The translations under genes were made by a program, and so were the position numbers. Below the pieces are notes generated by a model. The model saw nothing but the letters and a program-made list of their open reading frames with translations. It ran no database searches and was not told the origin of the DNA. Below are positions 8,905 to 18,655 of a stretch of 64,000 nt of DNA, piece after piece. The DNA comes from CAIKMD01 sp963702925 (GTDB lineage Bacteria > Pseudomonadota > Alphaproteobacteria > ATCC43930 > CGMCC-115725): contig OY969771.1 in the NCBI GenBank assembly GCA_963702925.1, positions 992,001 through 1,056,000 of the forward strand, in the 5' to 3' direction. How positions within the stretch are numbered: the stretch's first letter is position 1; the number at the start of each line of letters is the position of its first letter.

Positions 8905-9675
8905 ATGAAAGTCGTCATTCTTGCCGGCGGGTTCGGAACGCGTCTCGCCGAGGAAACCGTCAACCTGCCGAAGCCGATGGTCCAAATCGGCAGCCAGCCC
9001 ATTCTCTGGCACATCATGAAGTTCTACGCCTCCCATGGCTTCAAGGAGTTCGTCATTGCCCTGGGCTACAAGGGCGAGGTCGTGAAGAACTATTTCCTGC
9101 ATTACGACGATCTCAATGGCGACCTCTCGATCGATCTCCGCGCGGGCCGCGTCGACAAGATCCGCCGCCACGATGAGGACTGGCTCATTCACCTGGTCGA
9201 CACGGGGATCGACACGATGACGGGTGGGCGCATCAAACGCCTTGAGCGCATTTTGGGCGACGAGCCCTTCATGCTGACCTATGGCGATGGCTTGTGCGAT
9301 GTCGACCTTTCCGCGCTGCTGGCGTTCCACCGCGCTCGTAAAGGGCTTGCCACGGTGACCGCGGTCCGCCCGCCGGCGCGCTTCGGTAGTATCGCGTTCG
9401 ACGGCCAGGACAGGGTCACCAGCTTCGCGGAGAAGCATCAATCGGACGAAGGCTGGGTCAATGGCGGGTTCATGGTTATGGAACCGGGCATCTTTCAGCA
9501 TCTCAAAGGCGATGAAGACGTGCTCGAACTCGACCTGCTCGAGACTCTGGCGACCAAGAGCGCGTTGCTCGCCTACAAGCATGAAGGCTTCTGGCAGTGC
9601 ATGGACACGATCCGCGACCGCCAATATCTCGAGAGGCTCTGGGCATCGCAGCAATGCCCGTGGAAACGGTGGTGA
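8905..9675 (+). CDS. rfbF: Glucose-1-phosphate cytidylyltransferase
   Basis: 256 residues, full family length. It makes CDP-glucose from glucose-1-phosphate and CTP, the entry to CDP-dideoxy and branched sugars. The start MKVVILAGGFGTRLAEET is the nucleotide-binding signature; KPMVQIGSQPILWHIMK and the conserved YGDGLCDVDL (metal-binding Asp) follow, and the C-terminus has GFWQCMDTIRDRQYLE, all typical of RfbF. The stop overlaps the next start as TGATG, so it is coupled to the sugar C-methyltransferase. The CDP-sugar genes rfbF, C-methyltransferase, CmcI-like, rfbC form one co-directional unit. Confidence 0.95.
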   Translation: MKVVILAGGFGTRLAEETVNLPKPMVQIGSQPILWHIMKFYASHGFKEFVIALGYKGEVVKNYFLHYDDLNGDLSIDLRAGRVDKIRRHDEDWLIHLVDTGIDTMTGGRIKRLERILGDEPFMLTYGDGLCDVDLSALLAFHRARKGLATVTAVRPPARFGSIAFDGQDRVTSFAEKHQSDEGWVNGGFMVMEPGIFQHLKGDEDVLELDLLETLATKSALLAYKHEGFWQCMDTIRDRQYLERLWASQQCPWKRW

Positions 9676-10901
9676 TGGAGTTTCTCCCGCGCTGCCGCGC
9701 GTGCCAGCAAACCGGACTTCGCCTTGTTCTCGATTGCGGCGAGCTGCCCCTTGCCAATGCCTTGCTCGATGAAACCGAGCTTGCGCGGCCCGAGGAGCGC
9801 TTTCCACTGCGGCTGTTCTTCTGTCCGCATTGCACCCTCGTGCAAATCGACGCGAACGTGCCGCCCGAAAAGTTGTTCGCGCATTATCTTTACGCTTCAT
9901 CCTTTTCGGACACCATGCTCGCCCATGCGGCGCAGCAGGTTCGCAGACTGACAGCGGAACGCGGGCTCGGCGCCGAGAGCCTCGTTGTCGAGGTCGCAAG
10001 CAATGACGGCTACCTGCTCAAATACTATCGGGAGCAGAACGTTCCGGTTCTCGGTATCGAGCCCGCCGCGAATATTGCAGCCTTGGCGCGCGAGCGCGGG
10101 ATCCCGACCCTGGTCGAGTTCTTCGACGCGGCGCTGGGAGAACGGCTCGCCGCCGAAGGGCGGCGCGCCGATATTGTTCACGCGAACAACGTCTTCGCCC
10201 ATGTTCCCGACCCGAACGGCTTCGTCGTCGGCTTGCGGCACCTGCTCAAACCCGGCGCGGTCGCCGTGATCGAGGCACCTTATGTGCGCGACATGATCGA
10301 CAAGCTCGAATTCGACACGATCTATCATGAGCATTTCAGCTATTTCTCGTTAACCGCCGTCGAAAACCTATGCCGGCGCCATGATATGCGCGTCGTCGAC
10401 GTGGAACGCGAAGCGATTCACGGCGGCTCGCTGCGCTACTTCATCGGTCATGCCGCGCAGCCCGCCCATGCGCGCGTGGCGTCCTTGATCGACGAGGAGC
10501 AGTCCCGGGGCCTGAGCGGATTCGACTATTACGAATCCTTTGCGCGGCGTGTCACGCTCTTGGGCAAAGAGTTGCTGGCGCTCCTGCGCAAGCTTAAAGC
10601 GGGGGGACAAAGTCTTGCCGCCTATGGCGCCTCGGCTAAAGGCAGCACGCTGATGAACATGTTCGGCATCGATGCCGCGCTGCTCGATTTCGTCGTCGAC
10701 CGCAGCACCTTGAAGCAGAACAAATTCACGCCCGGCAACCATCTCCCGATTTTCGCGCCCGCCGCGTTGACGGAACGCCGGCCTGACGCCGTGTTGCTGC
10801 TGGCGTGGAATTTCATCGACGAAATCCTGCGGCAACAGCAGCCCTATCGCAATGCAGGCGGCCGGTTCATCATCCCGGTGCCCCGGCCAACCATCGTCTG
10901 A
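9675..10901 (+). CDS. NDP-sugar C-methyltransferase (TylCIII/NovU-like)
   Basis: 408 residues from ATG 9675, which overlaps the rfbF stop. Order: N-terminal zinc ribbon (C7, C10, C50, C53), SAM domain (VEVASNDGYLL, 105-115), then IYHEHFSYFSL with the His residues family members use to abstract the proton at C3, and a C-terminal Rossmann-like domain (AAYGASAKGSTLMN). This architecture belongs to enzymes that add a methyl branch to C3 of 4-keto-6-deoxy NDP-sugars. Together with rfbF and rfbC it predicts a C-methylated CDP-sugar in the O-antigen. An upstream ATG at 9654 is possible but would lengthen the overlap. Confidence 0.9.
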   Translation: MEFLPRCRACQQTGLRLVLDCGELPLANALLDETELARPEERFPLRLFFCPHCTLVQIDANVPPEKLFAHYLYASSFSDTMLAHAAQQVRRLTAERGLGAESLVVEVASNDGYLLKYYREQNVPVLGIEPAANIAALARERGIPTLVEFFDAALGERLAAEGRRADIVHANNVFAHVPDPNGFVVGLRHLLKPGAVAVIEAPYVRDMIDKLEFDTIYHEHFSYFSLTAVENLCRRHDMRVVDVEREAIHGGSLRYFIGHAAQPAHARVASLIDEEQSRGLSGFDYYESFARRVTLLGKELLALLRKLKAGGQSLAAYGASAKGSTLMNMFGIDAALLDFVVDRSTLKQNKFTPGNHLPIFAPAALTERRPDAVLLLAWNFIDEILRQQQPYRNAGGRFIIPVPRPTIV

Positions 10902-10931
10902 CATCGCCGACGTCACAGCAAGAGCGAGCGC

Positions 10932-11690
10932 ATGAAGATCGTCATCGATACCGAAAAGAAGACCGTGGCCGCCGGCGACCATGTCGTCGATCTCTATGGC
11001 AAGGAAGCGTTCGAGCTCATTTCCAAGCTCTGGCTCAAGACGAGCTGGAACCAGAAATACTCTTACACCTTCACCTGGCTTGGCCGTCCGATCATCCAGC
11101 ACCCGGAAGACTTCCTGCGGCTCCAGGAAGTCATTTACGCGTTACGACCCGACGTCATCATTGAGACCGGCGTGGCTCATGGCGGCTCGCTGGTGTTCTA
11201 CGCGTCGCTTTACAAAGCGATGGGATTGCAAGGCCGGGTGATCGGGATCGACGTCGATATCCGGTCGCATAATCGGCGCGCCATCGAGGCGCACGAGCTT
11301 GCGCCTTACATCACGCTGATCGAAGGCAATTCGGCGGCACCCGAGACGGTGGCGCGGGTTCAGGCAATGCTGCGCCCCGGCGAGAAGGTCATGGTGATCC
11401 TCGATTCGGACCATTCCAAGGCTCACGTTGCCAAGGAGCTCGATGCGTATTTCCCGCTCGTGACACTCGGCTCCTATATACTCGCGACCGACGGCATTAT
11501 GCGCGACGTGAACGACACGCCGCGCGGCAAGCCGGGTTGGGCCTCCGACAATCCCGCCGCTGCCGCGGAAGAATTCGCCGCCGCCCATCCGCAATTCGTC
11601 ATCGAAGAGCCGACATGGCGCTTCAACGAAAGCGATCTCTCGCGGCCGATTACCGCCTGGCCGAGCGCCTGGCTCAAGCGGGCGCGATAG
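10932..11690 (+). CDS. CmcI/rhamnosyl O-methyltransferase family protein
   Basis: 252 residues of the family often called cephalosporin hydroxylase; characterised members include SAM-dependent O-methyltransferases acting on sugars. Visible: substrate-side TFTWLGRPIIQHPED, SAM loop VIIETGVAHGGSL (75-87), VIGIDVDIRSHNR and VILDSDHSKAHV with the metal-binding Asp/His cluster. It lies between the C-methyltransferase and rfbC, so a methylation of the same sugar is likely. A paralogue at 26570-27322 shares the same motif positions (IIETGVARGGSL also at 77-88). Hydroxylase activity is not supported by the motifs. Confidence 0.87.
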   Translation: MKIVIDTEKKTVAAGDHVVDLYGKEAFELISKLWLKTSWNQKYSYTFTWLGRPIIQHPEDFLRLQEVIYALRPDVIIETGVAHGGSLVFYASLYKAMGLQGRVIGIDVDIRSHNRRAIEAHELAPYITLIEGNSAAPETVARVQAMLRPGEKVMVILDSDHSKAHVAKELDAYFPLVTLGSYILATDGIMRDVNDTPRGKPGWASDNPAAAAEEFAAAHPQFVIEEPTWRFNESDLSRPITAWPSAWLKRAR

Positions 11691-11703
11691 ACGCGATGAA
11701 GCG

Positions 11704-12255
11704 ATGAGATTGGAGCCGCAACCGATCGCCGGCACCTATCTTCTCGTGCCGGAGCCGATGGTCGACGAGCGCGGGTTCTTCGCGCGGGTTCTCGATGCGG
11801 CACAGCTTGCCGCGGCCGGCCTCGCCACAGCGTTTCCCGAATGCAGCGTCTCCTACAACCGTCGCCGCGGCACGCTGCGCGGCTTGCACTGGCAGGCATC
11901 GCCGCATCACGAGGCGAAGATCGTGCGCTGTCTGCGCGGCGCTGTCTTCGACGTGGCGGTGGATCTGCGCCGGAACAGCGCGACTTTCGGACGCTGGCTC
12001 GGCTTCACGCTCGACGCCGAGAACCGCCACGCGCTCTACGTTCCCGAAGGCGTCGCGCACGGCTTTCAATGCGTCTGCGACGATACCGAGCTCTTCTATC
12101 ACATATCGACGCCTTATATTCCGAGCGCCGCACGCGGATTGCGGTGGAACGATCCGCGGCTTGCGATCGCGTGGCCCTTGCCAGACGAGCCTTTGCTTTC
12201 GCCGCGCGACGCGGCATTGCCGTTCCTTGCCGACCTGACGCCCGGCGATATTTAG
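11704..12255 (+). CDS. rfbC: dTDP-4-dehydrorhamnose 3,5-epimerase family
   Basis: 183 residues, standard RmlC cupin length. Key features: DERGFFARV, the catalytic His in LRGLHWQASPHHEAK, RCLRGAVFDVAVDLRR, and the second active-site segment VPEGVAHGFQCVCDD with LFYHIST (Tyr and His). It epimerises C3 and/or C5 of 4-keto-6-deoxy NDP-sugars. No rmlA, rmlB or canonical stand-alone rmlD is nearby; the RfbF and C-methyltransferase context points to a CDP-linked substrate rather than dTDP-rhamnose. Starts 13 bases after the CmcI-like gene. Confidence 0.92.
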   Translation: MRLEPQPIAGTYLLVPEPMVDERGFFARVLDAAQLAAAGLATAFPECSVSYNRRRGTLRGLHWQASPHHEAKIVRCLRGAVFDVAVDLRRNSATFGRWLGFTLDAENRHALYVPEGVAHGFQCVCDDTELFYHISTPYIPSAARGLRWNDPRLAIAWPLPDEPLLSPRDAALPFLADLTPGDI

Positions 12256-12272
12256 AAGGGCGAGCGCAACAA

Positions 12273-13436
12273 ATGTCAGAGGCATCGAGCCTCGCCAGCC
12301 GGCTCACCATCATCGTTCCGACCTATAACCGGCCGGCCGATCTGGCGAGGCTGCTGGGTTATCTGGCCCGCGCGCCGATTGCCGTGAGCGTGCTGGTCTT
12401 CGATTCGAGCAACCCACCAGCGCGCATGGAGAACCGCGCCCTCGCGCAACGCGCCGGCGCCAACACGCAATACCGGGAATTTGACGCGAGCACGCCGCCT
12501 TTCGCCAAATTCGCGGCGGGCGCCGGCGCCGCGACGACGCCTTACAGCGTCTTATGCGCGGATGACGATCTCTTGCTGCTCGACCGGCTGATTGACGTGG
12601 TCGCTATTCTCGACGGGGCGCCCGACGCGGTGGCCGCGCATGGCCGCTATTTGGGCTTCGTGCCGCATCGCGATTCGATCGAAGTCACGCGCCTCGTCTA
12701 TGCGTCGCCATCGATCGATGCTGAAGACGGGCTCGGGCGCCTCGTACAGCTCATGCGCTCTTACGAGGCCGCAACCTACGCGGTCTATCGTACCGAAGCG
12801 CTCCGCTCCGTCCTTGCCGCCGCCGCGCGCATGCCGTCGACCATGTTCGCGGAGCTGGCGGGGGCGGTCACGGCCGCCTCCCAGGGCAAGCTGATCCGGC
12901 TGCAACCTTTTACCCATGCGCGCAACCTCGCGCCTTCGCATGCTTATCGCTACTGGCATCCGTTGGAATACATCTATCCCGCGCCGGCCAAGCTCTTCGC
13001 GGATTATCACCTCTATCGGACCGAAATGCTCGCCGCGCTCGGCGCCGCACTATCTTCGCACAAGGCGATGACTTTCGATTGGGCACATCTCGCATACTTC
13101 CGATCCTACCTTCCTCCGGCAGTTATTGCGCACTATCTCGATGCCTCGATCGCGGGGCTCGACGACAAGACGGCGATCGAGCGGGCTTGGCCCCTTCTCT
13201 ACACGCGCGGTTTTGGCCCTCTCGACCAGATGCGTGGCATGAGATCCGTGCGCTTTGCCGCCGGCGGTATCAAGAACATACTCGGCGCAGCGCGGCTCCT
13301 CGTGCCGGCACGATGGCTCGGCGAAATCGAGATCGCGCCGGTCCGTTTCAGCCGCGAGTTTCTCGCACAGGCAACGCCGACCCAAGAGGAACGACAGGCG
13401 ATCGCACGGGCTTTCGCCCTTTATCGATCGCCATGA
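12273..13436 (+). CDS. Glycosyltransferase, GT2-like (copy 1 of 3)
   Basis: 387 residues from ATG 12273. GT-A fold: LTIIVPTYNRPADLARLL at the N-terminus and the metal-binding acidic cluster CADDDLLLLDRL. The long C-terminal region carries YWHPLEYIYPAP and conserved YRTE segments. Two further family members lie in the window (24356-25555 and 35840-37087) with the same CADDDL and WHP signatures. All three probably transfer sugars in O-antigen assembly; donor and acceptor are unknown. It starts 17 bases after rfbC with a GAAGGGCGAG ribosome site, so it closes this transcription unit. Confidence 0.85.
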   Translation: MSEASSLASRLTIIVPTYNRPADLARLLGYLARAPIAVSVLVFDSSNPPARMENRALAQRAGANTQYREFDASTPPFAKFAAGAGAATTPYSVLCADDDLLLLDRLIDVVAILDGAPDAVAAHGRYLGFVPHRDSIEVTRLVYASPSIDAEDGLGRLVQLMRSYEAATYAVYRTEALRSVLAAAARMPSTMFAELAGAVTAASQGKLIRLQPFTHARNLAPSHAYRYWHPLEYIYPAPAKLFADYHLYRTEMLAALGAALSSHKAMTFDWAHLAYFRSYLPPAVIAHYLDASIAGLDDKTAIERAWPLLYTRGFGPLDQMRGMRSVRFAAGGIKNILGAARLLVPARWLGEIEIAPVRFSREFLAQATPTQEERQAIARAFALYRSP

Positions 13437-13553
13437 TTTGCCGCCCGTCGAGTTGTATCTGCAATAATCGATGGGTATCTTAGCCGACGCCCTTCGTGGC
13501 GTCAGCACGCCGAGCGGCGCTTCGCACGCGAGGCCGAGAGAAGAAATAACAAG

Positions 13554-15926
13554 TTGGGGAAATCACTCGTGCCAGCGATCGCCGAAAGAGTCGACACGAA
13601 AACGCTGACTTGGCGTTACGGGCTTCTTCTATATGCGTTGTGTTTGGCGGGCTACTACATCCTGTTCGGACGCTACTACTTATCGGGCGAGATTGTTTTC
13701 GCCAACGACACGCACGGCATCTGGACCTTGCCGTACTTAATGTTCTACTCGCTGAAACAGTGGGGCGAATTCCCTTGGTGGGATCCGACCGGCCTCAATG
13801 GCTGGCCAATCTACAACATGCTCCTCAACTGGTCGTACAGCTATTTGAACCCTTATAGCATTCCTTTCATTGCTTCCTATTACCTCTTCACTCAATTCCA
13901 CGGCGTCTCGCCGGAGGGAATCAACCAAGTCATCGTCTTCCAAAAGACGATCTATTACTTCACCGTCAATTTCGCGGCAATCTTGCTGATCGGACGGGAA
14001 ACGGTACGCAGCCGCTTTGCTCTGGCGTTCATCGCCATAACCTTCACCTTATCGGCGATCACCTTCGAAGAATTGCGGGATTCCCATCAATACGAAATCC
14101 TGCCTGGCGCGCTGTTCTATATTTATGCGCTGCTGCGCTTCGATCGCCGCCGGGATCTGCAAAGCCTCGCACTGTTCGTGCTCCTGACAGGTTTCTATCT
14201 CGCTGGCGCGGGGTACGCGGTAGCTTCCTCGCCCCTCTACTGGACCGCCGCCATCACGGTGTTCTTGCTCGCGCTCAGCCGCGGGCTCTTCCGGTCGTTT
14301 GTTTCGTTGACGGCCGCCGCGTGGCAGACCGCACGCGGACGCGTGCTCGTCATCGCGAGCGTCCTCTACCTTCCGCTTACGCTTGCCCCTTCGGTTATCA
14401 CCGTCGTCACAAACCTCGGGACCCTTCTGCGCATCACGGGAACTCAGCCCATCGATTACGACATGGGACTCTTTGGCGACTGGGTCTATCCCTATGGCAT
14501 CGGAACGGTGCCGATCTGGACCGAATTCCTTTATTGGGCGCCGTTTTACGATCTGCACCAAAAATTACTCACGGTCGACGGATGGTTGCATAACGGCATT
14601 CATCACCGTTATGTCGGGCTCGCCACGCTTCCGTTTTCTTGCGTCGCGCTGCTTCTGGGCTACCGCCACCAACTCACCTTTGTGCTTTTGCTTTCCTTTG
14701 TCGTGATCGTGATCTTTCTTCTCTACCAAGTGGACAATCTAGCCTTTCTCGCCCTGCTCAAGCTGAGCTTTTTTCAGAATAGCCGAACCATATCGAGCTT
14801 CATTCCCCGCGATGGTGGCGTGTTGATGCTCATCTTGCTTGCCGCGATCGGATTCGACCGTCTGATGCTCGGCAGCACCGCCCCGGCGACAGCGGAGTTT
14901 GCTGTCGCGGAAGCAAGAGGCGAATGGCTCCTACGGATCACCGCCTTTGTCGCCGTCTTGTCCTTATGCGTCTTGGCCGCAGGATCGCTCGTCATCTCGG
15001 TACACCCCGCTATCTCAGATTTGCGCCATACGCTCTCACATATCGGCGTCTATCTGGGCTTGTTCTCGCTGCTGACGATCCTGCTGATGGCAACGGCGGA
15101 CGCTGATACGAAGCGGAAGATCGGCATCGTCTTGCTCGTTCTCGTGGTCACCGACTTGACCATCTCCGCTTCCGACTATTTTGTCCGCACACCCGACTAT
15201 CTCTTGGTGAGGAACCAGGACGTGTGGCGCAAGCCGACGCCCAAAAGCATCGGGCCGATTACCGACGAATCGCAGCTTTGGACCGGGCCGTACGGCGTCG
15301 GAAGCATTCACAACACACCGGTCTTTCCACCGTATAAGTACACCTATGCGGGTCAGCGCGAGTGGCTGGTGCTGGCGACCCATGAGCGCATGGCAAACCT
15401 CGTTGAAGACTGGGACATGGCCACCACGCGAATGCGGGCCTACCCCTTCTTCCGGTACTTCACGAATGGCCGTTACATTCCTTTCGACGCGATCAAAAAC
15501 ATCGACCAAGTGGAGGCGCCCGCCAAACCCGGCGATTTTTTCTATCTGCACGACGAGAAGGTCGCCGCCGCGCATGGCGCGCCAGGAACACCGATCGCGG
15601 CCGAGACGCATATCGACGCCTGGACTCTGAATCATGTTCGTGTGTCGGTTTCGATGCCAGCCGACGGATTTATGGTCGACTACGACAATTACAACCGGTT
15701 CTTCCGCGCGAAGATCGACGGGCACGATGCCCCAATCCTGCGCGCCAACTTTACCTATAAGGCCTTGGAACTGCCGGCCGGCCAGCACACGGTCGAATGG
15801 ATCTATGACCCCTGGCCCGTCAAGTATGCTTGGGCCGGTCTTTACGTGGTGTTCTTCGCGTATCTCGGCATTCTGCGCTGGGCATTGCCGCGAAAGACCA
15901 AGCCGGCCCGTCCGCATCGTGGATAG
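13554..15926 (+). CDS. Large polytopic membrane protein, YfhO/GT-C-like
   Basis: 790 residues. A first membrane helix (YGLLLYALCLAGYYILFGRY) leads to a large loop with FANDTHGIWTLPYL and PWWDPTGLNGWPIYNM, an arrangement seen in GT-C/YfhO-type proteins where the acidic residue and WxDP-type motif face the periplasm. About 10-12 hydrophobic helices follow, then a soluble beta-rich C-terminal part and a last helix (WAGLYVVFFAYLGILRW). Likely glycosylates or modifies the glycan at the periplasmic face using a lipid-linked donor. The start is a TTG at 13554; an in-frame GTG at 13569 is an alternative. Followed at 14 bases by the next gene. Confidence 0.75.
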   Translation: MGKSLVPAIAERVDTKTLTWRYGLLLYALCLAGYYILFGRYYLSGEIVFANDTHGIWTLPYLMFYSLKQWGEFPWWDPTGLNGWPIYNMLLNWSYSYLNPYSIPFIASYYLFTQFHGVSPEGINQVIVFQKTIYYFTVNFAAILLIGRETVRSRFALAFIAITFTLSAITFEELRDSHQYEILPGALFYIYALLRFDRRRDLQSLALFVLLTGFYLAGAGYAVASSPLYWTAAITVFLLALSRGLFRSFVSLTAAAWQTARGRVLVIASVLYLPLTLAPSVITVVTNLGTLLRITGTQPIDYDMGLFGDWVYPYGIGTVPIWTEFLYWAPFYDLHQKLLTVDGWLHNGIHHRYVGLATLPFSCVALLLGYRHQLTFVLLLSFVVIVIFLLYQVDNLAFLALLKLSFFQNSRTISSFIPRDGGVLMLILLAAIGFDRLMLGSTAPATAEFAVAEARGEWLLRITAFVAVLSLCVLAAGSLVISVHPAISDLRHTLSHIGVYLGLFSLLTILLMATADADTKRKIGIVLLVLVVTDLTISASDYFVRTPDYLLVRNQDVWRKPTPKSIGPITDESQLWTGPYGVGSIHNTPVFPPYKYTYAGQREWLVLATHERMANLVEDWDMATTRMRAYPFFRYFTNGRYIPFDAIKNIDQVEAPAKPGDFFYLHDEKVAAAHGAPGTPIAAETHIDAWTLNHVRVSVSMPADGFMVDYDNYNRFFRAKIDGHDAPILRANFTYKALELPAGQHTVEWIYDPWPVKYAWAGLYVVFFAYLGILRWALPRKTKPARPHRG

Positions 15927-15940
15927 GGCAGGGTGAGACC

Positions 15941-16597
15941 ATGAAAGCCCTGCCGTTCCGGCCACTTGATTATTTTCTCGTCGCGATCGCGCTTGTCGGC
16001 ATCGTTAAGATGGCGACGAATACCTACTGGGATATTCCCGCGCAACCTGCGCCGCCAATCGACGAGTGGACCCGGATATGCCCGATCGAGCTCGATAACG
16101 TGCTGAAGAAATCGGCGGAGCGCGTGCATCGCAACGAAGAATGGGAAATCTACACCTATGGTGCAAGCGGACCTCCGCCGGATGTCGCCGTGTTGCCGAT
16201 CCGGGAGGAGATGGACGGAGCGCGCAAGCTCGTTTGCCAGCTTACGCTCAGCCGCGTGCCAGATACGCCCGAGCGCGGTGCCGATTGGCGCGTTGGCTAC
16301 ATCCTCACCGATGCGTCTGGCCTATTCGGACGCAATGTCGAATTTCGCCTGAAAATTCGCGGCGATCGCGCATTCGAGCTCGATCGTGCATCCGCTTATA
16401 TTTATGACGGCGTCGGCGTCGCCGGCATCGCGATCCCGCACATCACAACCGATTGGCAAGAGGTTAGAGTGACAAAGCAGATCGCGACCGGCGCCCAGCG
16501 GCTTGAATTTTGGTTTCGCATTTTGTTCGACGACGGAACCGTTCGCCCACCGGTCGGGACTATCGACTTCGACGCCTCGGCGGATCTCGTTAGGTAG
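15941..16597 (+). CDS. Single-pass envelope protein of unknown function
   Basis: 218 residues from ATG 15941. One N-terminal hydrophobic segment (LDYFLVAIALVGIVKMA) suggests a signal anchor with the rest outside the cytoplasm. The mature part looks beta-rich (CQLTLSRVPDTPERG, FRLKIRGDRAFELD, HITTDWQEVRVTKQ, IDFDASADLVR), reminiscent of a jelly-roll carbohydrate-binding fold; that likeness is only by eye. No catalytic motif is recognised. Position directly after the YfhO-like gene suggests it works with it on the same glycan. The hydrophobic N-terminus argues against an upstream start. Confidence 0.65.
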   Translation: MKALPFRPLDYFLVAIALVGIVKMATNTYWDIPAQPAPPIDEWTRICPIELDNVLKKSAERVHRNEEWEIYTYGASGPPPDVAVLPIREEMDGARKLVCQLTLSRVPDTPERGADWRVGYILTDASGLFGRNVEFRLKIRGDRAFELDRASAYIYDGVGVAGIAIPHITTDWQEVRVTKQIATGAQRLEFWFRILFDDGTVRPPVGTIDFDASADLVR

Positions 16598-16654
16598 TTC
16601 GTGTGCCATGCAACTTCGAAATTCACTAAAACCCAGTGAAATCGTGAGGCAATA

Positions 16655-18649
16655 GTGAGACTAGAAGTCAGATTATTGCTCGCATGTTTTTTGGCGATAC
16701 TCATTGCCTCTTCGCTCGTAGCGACATTTACCTACTCATGGTTTCGGGTCTCGAACCATCCAGTTCGACTGGCAGCTTCACTTCCACGGGACTCTGATCT
16801 CAAGATTTGCTGGTCATCGAATCCAAGCGATTGCCTCCGCTTTATTCCAAGAGATGACGACAACAATCCGTCGCTGTGGCTCGCAGAGCTGCCGCCGATG
16901 CAGTCATATGATTTGCGTATCCTGGCTCAAAATAATGCGTCCGAATTTCGGCGCCTAATCGTTCTAGCGACCGAGAATTCTGACCGACCGTTACTTGATA
17001 TATCGCAACCCAAAGCTGGGACAATTTTCCACGTCGTAGCGCCGCGTCGAAAATCTGATTTTTTCATAGCCTTCGCGATAACTGCGGGCGCTCTTGGGGC
17101 TATTTTCTATTTCGTGATCACGTTTCCCCGATTGAAGAAGATGCCTCCATCGCATTCCGGTGCTCGCGCGCGCGAATTCGCTCCATGTATCGTGTTGGCC
17201 ATTATTCTTCATCTTGTCCTCGCTCTGACCGCGCCCGTGAATTTCTACATTTACGGTGACAGCGATACCTATGCACGGCTCGCGATCAATCTCGCCCTAC
17301 GGGGCTCTTATGGGATTCAAAACGCCGACACATGGCTACAGACGGTGAGAACCCCGGGGTACCCGGCCTTCATCGCCTTGCTCGTTCGTATCTTTAACGC
17401 AACCGACTTGAACCTAATTGTCGCCGCCCAAGCTGTCTTAAGTGTTCTCGCGATATCGTCGCTCGCCCTTTCGTTACGACGTTGGGTTCCGAAGCGCTGG
17501 CTCATGATCGTTATACTTCTCGGATCGATTTCGCCCGTTGCCGTGCTCATGACGCGTGCAATCCTCAGCGATGGCCTCGCCGCGCAATGTGTGATGTTTG
17601 CGCTTGCCGCATATGTGGAGTTTTACGCAACAAAGAGCCGGTTGATGCTTGCGGTATTTTCGTTAGCAGCGGCTTGCGCCGCGCTTACCCGCCCTCCTGC
17701 CGGCATTGTGATGCTTCTTCCGGTATTCGGCATGATCGAAGCACTGATATGGGCTCGCTCAATCCGTAACCTTCTAATGCTCGCGGCGACCTTTTTTCCG
17801 ATTGGCGCGAGCATGTTAGGATGGGCCACATTCAACCAAATCAAGTTCAATTACTTTGCTGTATCGAGCTATGAACAAGCCGTGCGGTTTGCTGGCCGCA
17901 TGGACACTGGGACATTTGACGCAAGGGTTCTCAATCCGGATTTATATCGCCAATACATTCTCGGCCGCGAAGCGGCTAACTACAGCCAGTATCACGTATA
18001 CTTTATCGGGCCGATCGCCACTTGGAGTGTCACGGACCCTCAGCGGTATCCCGAACAGCTAAACCTTGGCTGGGCGACCGTGATCGATGCATCTGATAGA
18101 CTAAACAGTATCCAGCTCGTGACCGCCCGCTATCTCCGAGGGATATGGTGGGGCCTAGTGTTTCCCGATGAATATAACTTCAATGGGGTTTATCTGCCCT
18201 ATAAGGGCGACCCAAGAGGCGATGATACGTTACGGGTTCAGATCGAATTTCAAAACAAGATGTCGAATTCCATTCCGGAATTCGTATACCCTCCCAAGGC
18301 AACGCACTGGCCATTTTCGATCTATGTTCATCGTGGCTACGATTTGTATGACAAGATTCGCCCAGGATTGATTGTCCTCGCAGCAATCTCAGCCATAATT
18401 GCCTTGCAAGTCGGCGGATGGATTTTCGCGGCGCCATTCACGATCTATCTTGGGAATCTTCTCGTTCACGTTTATCTCGCGGTGATCTATAATCGATATG
18501 TCGAAAGCTTGGACTATTTTTTGCTCGTTCAGATCGTCGTTGCTCTGGCGTTGGCAGCCAATTCTGGCTTCCAACAACTCCGTGAGAGGGATGGGGTTTA
18601 TCGCCGACGTGAAAATGGTTCGGGCGCCAGTGACTACGATGCGCCCTAA
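16655..18649 (+). CDS. GT39/ArnT-like membrane glycosyltransferase
   Basis: 664 residues from a GTG preceded by GAGG. An N-terminal helix and a soluble insertion of about 100 residues precede a polytopic core. The GT-C signature is NFYIYGDSDTYARLAINL (acidic residues in the first periplasmic loop) followed by VRTPGYPAFIALLVR, as in ArnT/PMT-like enzymes using polyprenyl-phosphate sugars. Family members transfer a sugar to lipid A, glycan or protein on the periplasmic side. The gene is visibly more AT-rich than its neighbours, suggesting separate acquisition. Convergent with the methyltransferase at 18656, leaving 6 bases. Confidence 0.82.
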   Translation: MRLEVRLLLACFLAILIASSLVATFTYSWFRVSNHPVRLAASLPRDSDLKICWSSNPSDCLRFIPRDDDNNPSLWLAELPPMQSYDLRILAQNNASEFRRLIVLATENSDRPLLDISQPKAGTIFHVVAPRRKSDFFIAFAITAGALGAIFYFVITFPRLKKMPPSHSGARAREFAPCIVLAIILHLVLALTAPVNFYIYGDSDTYARLAINLALRGSYGIQNADTWLQTVRTPGYPAFIALLVRIFNATDLNLIVAAQAVLSVLAISSLALSLRRWVPKRWLMIVILLGSISPVAVLMTRAILSDGLAAQCVMFALAAYVEFYATKSRLMLAVFSLAAACAALTRPPAGIVMLLPVFGMIEALIWARSIRNLLMLAATFFPIGASMLGWATFNQIKFNYFAVSSYEQAVRFAGRMDTGTFDARVLNPDLYRQYILGREAANYSQYHVYFIGPIATWSVTDPQRYPEQLNLGWATVIDASDRLNSIQLVTARYLRGIWWGLVFPDEYNFNGVYLPYKGDPRGDDTLRVQIEFQNKMSNSIPEFVYPPKATHWPFSIYVHRGYDLYDKIRPGLIVLAAISAIIALQVGGWIFAAPFTIYLGNLLVHVYLAVIYNRYVESLDYFLLVQIVVALALAANSGFQQLRERDGVYRRRENGSGASDYDAP

Positions 18650-18655
18650 GCGCGA

